42,118 nt of DNA, taken from the NCBI GenBank assembly GCA_003136595.1, contig PLEY01000086.1, positions 292-42,409 of the forward strand, in the 5' to 3' direction. This DNA is from Burkholderiales bacterium. Its GTDB lineage: Bacteria > Pseudomonadota > Gammaproteobacteria > Burkholderiales > Burkholderiaceae_D. The notes under the pieces were generated by a model. The model was not told the DNA's origin and did no database searches. It saw only the letters and a list, made by a program, of their open reading frames with translations. Each line of letters opens with the position of its first letter. Position 1 is the first letter of the stretch. Positions 32,390 through 39,983 of the stretch are shown one piece after another. A program made the position numbers and the translations under genes.

Positions 32390-35300
32390 GTGTCGAATCT
32401 CCTAGCCGCCATCGTGCAACGCGCAGCGCGCGCCGCATCCCTGCTGGGGGTCGCGGTGGCCGCTCTCGGGTTCCTGCTCGCCGCATGCGGGCCGGCCTCG
32501 GGACAGATCCTAAGCGGCAGTCCGCCGGTGACGCCTCTGACCCCCAATGTCGGCGCCCCGCCCGCCTCGATTGATATCGCCCAGGACGACAGCTCCCTGG
32601 TCTACGTGGCCAATGCCGCAGGCGTGCTCGTCTTCGATGGCGAACTCTGGCAGCTGATCCGGCTGCCCAACGGCGATGCCGTCAGTTCACTCATGTTTGA
32701 CGGCCACGACCGGGTCTATGTCGGTGGCCATAACCTGTTTGGCTACTTCGAGCGCGCCGCAACCGGCCAGCCGCTGTTCCACGATCTGACGCCCCTGTTT
32801 GCCACCGACCTCGGAGGCGAATCCTTCGGCGACATCTCGGCAATCCGCGTGACGGCCGACGGGGTGTTCCTGCAGTCGGTCAAGCATGTCTTCCTCTACG
32901 TGCCCGCGACCGGTGGGCACCGCGTCTGGCGACATGCCGGCCGCTTTGGCGCACTCGACCAGGTCGACGGCGAGCTGTGGCTGCAATTCCGCGGCGAAGG
33001 GATCCGCCGCTACCGGGATGGTGATTGGGTGTCGATCCCGGGCACCAGCGGCATGTCGCTGCTGACCAACGCATTCCTGAAACTACCCGACGGCGGCGTC
33101 CTTAGCATGACCTCGGACGGACTGTGGCGCGAATTCGTGGGCGGCAAGGTACGCGAGTACGCCATGCCCGCCGGATTTCCCACGGCATCGGCGATGAACA
33201 GCGCCCTGCTGCTGCGCGATGGATCGCTCGCCATGGCCGGGATCGACGGCGACCTGTGGCTCTACGATCCGAAGACCCGGCAGTCACAGAGCATGCATAT
33301 CGCCGATGGTCCGTTAAACGGGCTCAGCCTCGCCCGCTCGGGCGGGCTGCTCGCCGTCAGCGATCTGTCGGTCTACCAGATCGACTGGCCCGGCGACTGG
33401 ACCAGCCTTAGCCGCCACAACGGCATCAGTGGCACCATTCACCGCCTGCGTAACTGGGCTGGCCACTGGCTTGCACTGTCAAGCAACGGCGTCTACCGAT
33501 CCTCGGGGGCCGGCGAGGATGGCGCGGGGTTCGAGCGTCTGCGCTACACCGACTATGACGCCTTCGACATGATGGTGGTCGATGCGCACCACGCCCTCCT
33601 GGCGGAGAACTTCAAGCTCCTGTGGGTCGACGAGACCCATATCCTGCACGCCATCGGGCGCCCCGATCTTTATCCGCGCGTCCTGGTCCGCTCAACGCTC
33701 CATCCGGATCAGATCTATGTGGGGACCGAGTATGGCCTCGCGATTTTCGAGGCCGGTCCCCACGGCTATCGAATGCGCCTGGACCGCAGCCGCGACGAGG
33801 AGCGCATCACGAGCATCGTCGAACTGAACCCGACCCAGGTGCTGGCCGGGACGTCGCGACAGGGCCTGCGTCTTTTGACCTTCGACAGCGAGCACCAGCA
33901 CCTGCTCGAGGACCGGCAACTTGGCGCCGTCGATGGCCTGCGCTACGGACCCGTCCCGCAGGCGGCGGTCTCCATGCTCGCAGACGGGACGATCATCGGT
34001 TCGACGGCCGGGGGCCTGTACCGCTGGACGGGTGGCCATTTCGAGCCCACCGTCCTGCCTGGCCTGGATCTGCCCACGGCCGCCACTCCGGTGCTCACCT
34101 TCGCGGTCGGGCCGAGCGACGAATGGGCCTTCGGTGGCGAGCATATCTACCATCGCCCGGCGCGCGGGCCCTGGCATGCCGAGGAGATCGGCAACGTGGT
34201 GCGAGGCTACGTCGAATCGATCGCCTTCGAGCACGATGCCGCCGCCCTGTTCGGCTGCTCCAACACGATTCTCGTCTACCAGAAAACCGCCCGCGCCCAA
34301 ACGGTGCGGGCTCCCGTGGTGCAGTTGCGCAGCATCCAGGCGACCCGGCCCGGGGCCGCCGAGGAGCGCCTTGCGCTAAAGCCCGAGGAGACGCTGCGCT
34401 TTCCGGAGGATTTCAACATCGAATTCCATTTTGCCCTGCCGGAATTCAGCGGGCAGCGCTCGGCGTCCTACCAGGCGCGCCTGAAGGGTCGTGACGAATC
34501 GTTCTCGAACTGGCAACCCTCAAGCACCTACCGCTACCGCCACCTGCTGCCTGGCGAGTACACGTTCCAGGTCGCCGCGCGCGATCATCTTGGCCGCATC
34601 AGCGAGACCGAGCCGTTTCCGTTCACCGTCCTCGAACCCTGGTATGCGACCGTGTGGGCCCGAATACTCTGGGGGTTCATCGGCGTGGCCGCATTGGCCG
34701 GACTGGTCTATGTCGCGATCAGCTGGCGGACCTTCTGGTTGTCACGCAAGCGCACCGAGCTTGAGCGGATCGTCTCGGACCGCACGCGCGAACTGGTGGT
34801 GGCCAACGAGCGTCTGAATGAACTCGCGCACCGGGACACGCTGACGGGTCTCGCCAACCGGGCCCTGTTCGAGCGGCGGCTCGAACAGGCGCGTGCCAGC
34901 GCGCAACGCCATGGCACGCGCTTTGCCGTGCTCTTCATCGACCTGGATCAATTCAAGACCATCAACGACAGTCTGGGCCATGAGGCGGGCGACCGCCTGC
35001 TCAAGGAGATCTCGAGCCGCCTGTCCGAGCGGCTGCGGCGCGAGGACACGCTCGCCCGCTGGGGGGGCGACGAGTTCATGGTCCTGGCCGAGGATCTCCA
35101 TTCCACCGCCGATGTCGCCGTCATCGCGCAGACCCTCCTCGAGACCGCCTCGGCCCCAATCCGCCTGTCGGCCGACGCGGTCGCCGCGCTCAGCACGAGC
35201 GTTGGCGTCTCCATGTATCCGGACGATGCGACCAATGTCTACGAGCTGATCCGCAACGCCGACACCGCCATGTACTCGGCCAAGAAGCGCGGCGGCAATC

Positions 35301-36130
35301 AATGGTGCTTCTACGCGTCCGAGATGACTGCCCTCGCCCGTGAGCGGCTTGAGATCCTAAGCGGCCTGCGCGCCGCCGCCGAGGAAGGCGACTTCGTGCT
35401 GCATTACCAGCCGATCGTCGATGTCGACAGCGGCCGGTTGGTGGGAGCCGAGGCGCTCATCCGCTGGGAGAAGATCCCCGGCCAGCTGATCTCCCCGGGG
35501 ACCTTCATTTCGATCGCGGAATCGACCGATCTCATCTCGACCATCGGGGCGTGGGTGCTGCGCACCGCGTGCCAGGAGGCGCGGCGGTGGCTGAACGACG
35601 ATCCCGAGTTTTCCCTGGCGATCAACATTTCGCCGCGCCAGTTGCGCAGCCACGAGGTTGTGCGAGTGGTCGAATCGGTGGTCCGCGAATTCGACATCAA
35701 TCCGCGCCAGCTCACGCTCGAGGTCACCGAGAGCTGCATTGCGGAGGCCGGCGAGGATGCGCAGGCCGTCATCAATGCCCTGAAGTCGGTGGGCGTGCGG
35801 ATCGCCGTGGACGACTTCGGCACGGGCCAGTCGGCGCTTGCGAGCCTGAAGCGCTTCGACTTCGATGCGCTGAAGATCGATCGCAGCTTCATCCGCGACA
35901 TCCCGCTCGACACCAACGACATGGAGATCGCAGCGACCATCGTCGCGATGGGCCACACCTTGGGGCTCCTCGTCATCGCCGAGGGCGTTGAGACCGACGA
36001 GCAGCTCGCCTTCCTGAAACACTGCGGCTGCGACCGCTATCAGGGATTCCTCTACGGTCCCGGCGTGACGGCGAAGGTACTCACCGAACAGCTCGACAGT
36101 CAACGATTCGCCGCCACGATCGCGGGTTGA
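32390..36130 (+). CDS. Periplasmic beta-propeller sensor with GGDEF and EAL domains
   Basis: This is a 1246-residue membrane receptor for c-di-GMP control. Order: signal sequence (to about 40), a two-component-type beta-propeller (about 55-640, with repeated units such as LVYVANAAGVLVFDGELWQLI and IYVGTEYGLAIFE) and a Y_Y_Y domain (about 665-745, YQARLKGRDESFSNWQPSSTYRYRHLLPGEYTFQVAA). A membrane helix (about 757-778), a coiled coil, GGDEF and EAL follow. The GGDEF motif is intact at 892-896, with an inhibitory RxxD (RRED) five residues before it. EAL is intact (1021-1023), as are DDFGTG, LKIDRSF and EGVET. Both synthesis and breakdown of c-di-GMP are possible. The signal end reads LAACGP, which also fits a lipobox. 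Start GTG 32390 has only a weak ribosome site. Confidence 0.92.
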   Translation: MSNLLAAIVQRAARAASLLGVAVAALGFLLAACGPASGQILSGSPPVTPLTPNVGAPPASIDIAQDDSSLVYVANAAGVLVFDGELWQLIRLPNGDAVSSLMFDGHDRVYVGGHNLFGYFERAATGQPLFHDLTPLFATDLGGESFGDISAIRVTADGVFLQSVKHVFLYVPATGGHRVWRHAGRFGALDQVDGELWLQFRGEGIRRYRDGDWVSIPGTSGMSLLTNAFLKLPDGGVLSMTSDGLWREFVGGKVREYAMPAGFPTASAMNSALLLRDGSLAMAGIDGDLWLYDPKTRQSQSMHIADGPLNGLSLARSGGLLAVSDLSVYQIDWPGDWTSLSRHNGISGTIHRLRNWAGHWLALSSNGVYRSSGAGEDGAGFERLRYTDYDAFDMMVVDAHHALLAENFKLLWVDETHILHAIGRPDLYPRVLVRSTLHPDQIYVGTEYGLAIFEAGPHGYRMRLDRSRDEERITSIVELNPTQVLAGTSRQGLRLLTFDSEHQHLLEDRQLGAVDGLRYGPVPQAAVSMLADGTIIGSTAGGLYRWTGGHFEPTVLPGLDLPTAATPVLTFAVGPSDEWAFGGEHIYHRPARGPWHAEEIGNVVRGYVESIAFEHDAAALFGCSNTILVYQKTARAQTVRAPVVQLRSIQATRPGAAEERLALKPEETLRFPEDFNIEFHFALPEFSGQRSASYQARLKGRDESFSNWQPSSTYRYRHLLPGEYTFQVAARDHLGRISETEPFPFTVLEPWYATVWARILWGFIGVAALAGLVYVAISWRTFWLSRKRTELERIVSDRTRELVVANERLNELAHRDTLTGLANRALFERRLEQARASAQRHGTRFAVLFIDLDQFKTINDSLGHEAGDRLLKEISSRLSERLRREDTLARWGGDEFMVLAEDLHSTADVAVIAQTLLETASAPIRLSADAVAALSTSVGVSMYPDDATNVYELIRNADTAMYSAKKRGGNQWCFYASEMTALARERLEILSGLRAAAEEGDFVLHYQPIVDVDSGRLVGAEALIRWEKIPGQLISPGTFISIAESTDLISTIGAWVLRTACQEARRWLNDDPEFSLAINISPRQLRSHEVVRVVESVVREFDINPRQLTLEVTESCIAEAGEDAQAVINALKSVGVRIAVDDFGTGQSALASLKRFDFDALKIDRSFIRDIPLDTNDMEIAATIVAMGHTLGLLVIAEGVETDEQLAFLKHCGCDRYQGFLYGPGVTAKVLTEQLDSQRFAATIAG

Positions 36131-36148
36131 TCCCGCGATCGTGGCGGC
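36110..36148 (+). terminator. Perfect 17-bp hairpin spanning the stop codon of the GGDEF-EAL receptor
   Basis: Bases 36110-36126 (GCCGCCACGATCGCGGG) and 36132-36148 are exact reverse complements separated by five bases, TTGAT, which include the TGA stop codon. The stem therefore includes the last codons of the gene. It would be extremely stable in RNA. No T-run follows, so a Rho-independent terminator of the usual form is not shown; transcript 3'-end protection is also possible. Confidence 0.55.
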
Positions 36149-36194
36149 CGGGCTGCAGCCGGCTGCATTGGCGCATCCGGATGCGTCGCCCCCG

Positions 36195-36238
36195 CGCTTC
36201 TTCTGCGCTTCTTCTGCGCTTCTTCTGCGCTTCTTCTG
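36195..36238. repeat. 11-bp tandem repeat, four exact units (CGCTTCTTCTG)
   Basis: Four identical 11-base units CGCTTCTTCTG follow one another, with a diverged fifth (CACTTCTGCCG) to 36249. The array lies between the receptor gene and ppc, 65 bp after the receptor's stop. Written as CTTCTTCTGCG the unit matches the array at 8161-8204 at the positions CTTCTTNNNCG. Confidence 0.9.
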
Positions 36239-36384
36239 CACTTCTGCCGCACGCCCCCCCCGCGGATGCCCTGCGCTTTACCGACGGATCGTCCCCTGGA
36301 CACAGCGGGCATGGAGCATGCTTGCGTGATCTTGTTATGATGCACGGGCAGCGGCGCCGCGCGCGGCACCGGGCCTGAGTATCG

Positions 36385-39225
36385 ATGCACCGACAACCAA
36401 GGGAGCGATGCGTGCGGGGCGAACCTGAACTGCAGCCAGGCGTCATCCGTCCGGTGGACCCCGCCGAGGAGCTGCGTGGAGACATCCGCTTTCTCGGACG
36501 GCTTCTGGGGGAGGTGGTTCGGGATCAGGCAGGCGAGAAGATCTTTGAGCGGGTCGAACATATCCGTCAGCTTGCTGTGCGTTTTCGCCGCCGTCAGGAT
36601 CCGGCGGCGGCGAGTGAGCTCGCCCGCACGCTAAACCGTCTGGTCGGCGAAGAGACCAACGTGGTGGTGCGCGCCTTTAGCTATTTCTCGCAACTCATCA
36701 ATATCGCTGAAGACCACGACCTGCAGAGGCGCCGCCGGCGCAACGAACTGGCGGGCGTGGCCTCGCCCCCCGGAAGCATCGACCATACCTTCGCCCTGTT
36801 ACGCGCCGCGCGGATTCGGCCGGAGGTGATCGAGGCGCTGTTGCGCGAGGCCCTGGTGGTGCCGGTGCTGACCGCGCATCCCACCGAGGTACAGCGCAAG
36901 AGCACGCTCGATGCACAGCGCGAGATTGCGCGCCTGCTGGCCGACCGTGACCGGCCGCACACCTCGCGCGAGCTGGAATCGATCGGAGAGCATCTGACCG
37001 CCGCCCTGGTCGGATTGTGGCAGACCCGCATGCTGCGCTATAGCCGGCTGACGGTCGCCGACGAGATCGAGAACGCGCTGTCCTTCTATCGTGTGACGTT
37101 CCTGCCGGAGATCCCCAAACTCTACGAGGAGATCGAGACAGCTCTAAAGGCTCAGTTCAAAAGAGGGGCGCCGAGCCTGCCGCTGCCCCCCTTGTTACAG
37201 ATGGGCTCCTGGATCGGCGGCGACCGGGACGGCAATCCCAACGTCGATGCGACAACGCTGCAATGGGCGCTCTCGCAGCACGCTGGCGTCATTCTCGGGT
37301 TCTATCTGGAAGAGGTGCACGCGCTGGGCGCCGACCTGTCCATGTCGACCTTGCTGATACCGGCGAGCCCGGCCCTGCTCGAACTCGCGGCGGCGTCGCC
37401 CGATCAGTCGCCCCACCGATCCGATGAGCCCTACCGGCGGGCGCTGGTCGGGGTCTACGCCCGATTGGCCGCGACCGCGCGACGGCTCGGGCGAACCGAG
37501 ATCGTGCGCCAGGAAGTCGCGGCCGCCGCCGCCTACGAACGGCCCGAAGCACTGGCTGCGGATCTGCGCTTGATCCATGACTCGCTCGCCCAGAACCATG
37601 GTACCGCCCTGACCCGCCCCCGGCTAAGCCACCTGCTGCGCGCCGTCGATGTGTTCGGATTCCACCTGGCTTCGGTGGACCTGCGCCAGACCTCGGACGT
37701 GCACGAGCGGACCGTGGCGGAACTGTTGCGCTGTGTCGGTGTCTTTGAGGACTACGCGGGCGCCCCCGAGGCCAAGCGGGTCGAAATTCTCCTGGCTGAG
37801 CTCGCCAATCCGCGCCCCCTGATCCTGCCTTACCACGTCTACACGGAGGAGACGCACAAGGAGTTAGCGGCCTTCGAGGCCGCACGCCTTGCGCGCTCCC
37901 AATACGGACACCGGGCGGTGCGTACCGTCATCATCTCGCATACCGAGACCCTCTCGGATCTGCTCGAGGTGGCCCTGCTGCTCAAGGAGCATGGACTGGC
38001 TTCGATCGGGAGCGGCGCGGGGCCGACACGGACCGAAGTGTGCGTCGCGCCCCTGTTCGAGACGATCGAGGATCTGGATGCGGCCCCGGGAATCATCGCG
38101 CGGCTGCTCGGGCTCTCCAAGCAGATCAGGCTCTATCCCGACGAGGAGAATGCCGCGCAGGAGATCATGCTCGGCTACTCCGACAGCAACAAGGATGGTG
38201 GATTCCTCACCTCGAACTGGTCACTCTACAAGGCTGAAGTCGCGCTCTCGGAACTGTTCGCCAAAGCCAACGTCCGGCTGAGGCTGTTTCACGGCCGGGG
38301 CGGCTCGGTGGGCCGCGGTGGCGGACCGAGCTATGAGGCGATCCTCGCGCAACCCCCCGGCACCATTTCCGGGCAGATACGGCTCACCGAACAGGGCGAG
38401 ATCATCGCCAACAAGTTCTCGCACCCCGACATCGGCCGTCGCAACCTGGAGACCCTGGTGGCCGCCACCATCGAGAGCAGTCTTGGCGTAGGCACCCAGC
38501 CTGCCCCCGCTGCACGCCGCAAGTTCGAGGCGGCCATGGAGGACCTGAGCGCGCTCGCGTTTCGCAGCTACCGGGCGCTGGTCTATGAGACCCCGGGGTT
38601 CGCCGAGTACTTCTTTGCCACCACCCCGATCTCCGAGATTGCCGAACTCAACATCGGCAGCCGTCCCGCCTCGCGCAAGGGGGGCAGACGCATCGAGGAT
38701 CTGCGCGCCATTCCCTGGGGGTTCTCTTGGGGCCAATGCCGCCTGCTCCTGCCCGGCTGGTACGGCTTTGGCAGCGCCGTCGAGGAGTGGCTGCGCAGCG
38801 AACCCAAGGAACGCGCCGCCCGGATGGCGCTGTTGCGCCGCATGGCCGACGAGTGGCCGCTGTTTCGCACGCTCCTTGCCAACATCTCGATGGTGCTCGC
38901 CAAGACCGACCTGCGCGTGGCGTCGCGCTATGCAACGCTGGTGGCCGATACGCGCTTAAGGCGCCGCATCTTCAGCGCCATCGAGGCCGAGTGGCATCGC
39001 ACGCGCAGTACGCTGCTCGCGATCACCGGCCAGGGTGACCTGCTGTCAGACAATCCGGAACTGGCGCGCTCCATCCGGCAGCGCCTGCCGTATCTCGACC
39101 CCTTGAACCATCTGCAGGTGGAACTGATCAAGCGCTATCGCGCGGGCGAGGACAACGAAAGGCTCAAGCGAGCCATCCACATGACCATCAATGGGGTGGC
39201 CTCGGGACTGCGCAACACGGGATAG
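36385..39225 (+). CDS. ppc: Phosphoenolpyruvate carboxylase
   Basis: This 946-residue enzyme adds bicarbonate to PEP to give oxaloacetate, refilling the TCA cycle. Bacterial PEPC motifs are all present: VLTAHPTEVQRKS (catalytic His about 165), MGSWIGGDRDGNPNV, VDVFGFHLASVDLRQ, GYSDSNKDGG, the glycine-rich FHGRGGSVGRGGGPSYEAI, QGEIIANKF and a C-terminus ending RNTG. Length is slightly above the usual 880-930 because of an N-terminal extension (about 25 residues, MHRQPRERCVRGEPEL); a GTG at 36412 would shorten it. No strong ribosome site is visible before the ATG at 36385. It is monocistronic, following the repeat array and the receptor hairpin, and converges with a small hypothetical gene. Confidence 0.95.
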   Translation: MHRQPRERCVRGEPELQPGVIRPVDPAEELRGDIRFLGRLLGEVVRDQAGEKIFERVEHIRQLAVRFRRRQDPAAASELARTLNRLVGEETNVVVRAFSYFSQLINIAEDHDLQRRRRRNELAGVASPPGSIDHTFALLRAARIRPEVIEALLREALVVPVLTAHPTEVQRKSTLDAQREIARLLADRDRPHTSRELESIGEHLTAALVGLWQTRMLRYSRLTVADEIENALSFYRVTFLPEIPKLYEEIETALKAQFKRGAPSLPLPPLLQMGSWIGGDRDGNPNVDATTLQWALSQHAGVILGFYLEEVHALGADLSMSTLLIPASPALLELAAASPDQSPHRSDEPYRRALVGVYARLAATARRLGRTEIVRQEVAAAAAYERPEALAADLRLIHDSLAQNHGTALTRPRLSHLLRAVDVFGFHLASVDLRQTSDVHERTVAELLRCVGVFEDYAGAPEAKRVEILLAELANPRPLILPYHVYTEETHKELAAFEAARLARSQYGHRAVRTVIISHTETLSDLLEVALLLKEHGLASIGSGAGPTRTEVCVAPLFETIEDLDAAPGIIARLLGLSKQIRLYPDEENAAQEIMLGYSDSNKDGGFLTSNWSLYKAEVALSELFAKANVRLRLFHGRGGSVGRGGGPSYEAILAQPPGTISGQIRLTEQGEIIANKFSHPDIGRRNLETLVAATIESSLGVGTQPAPAARRKFEAAMEDLSALAFRSYRALVYETPGFAEYFFATTPISEIAELNIGSRPASRKGGRRIEDLRAIPWGFSWGQCRLLLPGWYGFGSAVEEWLRSEPKERAARMALLRRMADEWPLFRTLLANISMVLAKTDLRVASRYATLVADTRLRRRIFSAIEAEWHRTRSTLLAITGQGDLLSDNPELARSIRQRLPYLDPLNHLQVELIKRYRAGEDNERLKRAIHMTINGVASGLRNTG

Positions 39226-39267
39226 GCACGCGCACCAGAAGAATGCCCGGATCGTTCCGCGAGCGTG

Positions 39268-39642
39268 CTAGCCCTCGATGGACCAGCCGCTCGATTCGCC
39301 GAAATCGCTCTCCACGCCGATGCGCCACTGGAGATGCTGCTCCCAGATCTCCTCGTCGCGACAGCCCGCCGTCCAGACCAGGTCATGCGCTGCCGAATAC
39401 AGTCCGCCCATGCAGTGCTCACCGAAATACCGGTAGCGCCCGTTGCCAGTCAGATCGACTGCATGACTGACCCGAAACAGCGCCGTCGGACTCGCCGCAT
39501 AGCGCAACAGGGTGCCCGGGCGATAGCCGCCCTGCGCGGCTGTCCCGGGCGTGCATCGATCAGAGGCGGGGCGCTTTTCGTTCAAGGTTGGGTCCAAGGA
39601 CCGGCAAGTCGCGAGGGCAGGGCACGGCCATCGGTGAATCAC
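39268..39642 (-). CDS. Small hypothetical protein (up to 124 residues)
   Basis: A minus-strand frame from GTG 39642 to 39268 encodes up to 124 residues. The C-terminal 85 residues look like a folded soluble protein: GGYRPGTLLRYAASPTALF, then DLTGNGRYRYFGEHCMGG and CRDEEIWEQHLQW. Their balanced, aromatic-rich composition is unlike shadow frames in this DNA. The first 35 residues are less convincing, so the true start may be an internal TTG or GTG. I do not recognise the family. It converges with ppc, 42 bp away, and has no partner on its strand. Confidence 0.55.
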   Translation of the reverse strand: MIHRWPCPALATCRSLDPTLNEKRPASDRCTPGTAAQGGYRPGTLLRYAASPTALFRVSHAVDLTGNGRYRYFGEHCMGGLYSAAHDLVWTAGCRDEEIWEQHLQWRIGVESDFGESSGWSIEG

Positions 39643-39983
39643 CTACTTCCAGCGTAGTCGACGACGCGCGGAATTCAAAGAACACCGGCTAGGTATTGGT
39701 GCTCCCACAAGAATTGACGCGCCGGCGCCACGGCTTTTAGCCGATATTTCGCCAGCGCGAAGTATCGGCTTTAGGACCAGGCAGGTGCAGTGGGCGTGCC
39801 CCCCAAAAGAAACTCCAGTCCGGCCCTCAAGTTTGGTCGGGCTGCGCCGATACCGACCAAGCAGGCCGTAGGGCGTGTGCGGGTGGGCGCGCGCGCATGG
39901 CGGTGAGACTTCGGTGCCACGCAGTCCATGGCGATTCGAGGCGAATGACATTCCGAAACCCAAAATAAACAAGGCGGAGTCTC
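39643..39983. other. Divergent region before the CHASE4 gene
   Basis: This 341-bp stretch has no convincing gene. It contains the hairpin at 39739-39770 and should carry the promoters of the small hypothetical gene and the CHASE4 protein gene. The segment 39640-39770 is richer in A and T than the rest. Confidence 0.45.
39739..39770. other. 14-bp inverted repeat with a four-base loop
   Basis: AGCCGATATTTCGC (39739-39752) pairs with GCGAAGTATCGGCT (39757-39770) over 14 positions with one G-T pair; the loop is CAGC. TTTT precedes and TTTA follows the stem, so it could act as a weak terminator in either direction. It stands upstream of both flanking genes rather than after one, which fits a regulatory or REP-like element better. 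Confidence 0.5.

Noticed and set aside
36081-36561. Minus-strand frames encoding repeated AEEAQKKRR-like peptides
   Set aside because: The repeating peptide simply reflects translation of the 11-bp array CGCTTCTTCTG; there is no start context or flanking protein-like sequence.
39643-39972. 109-residue minus-strand frame beside the small hypothetical gene
   Set aside because: It covers a promoter region and a hairpin, and its composition shows no fold-like pattern.
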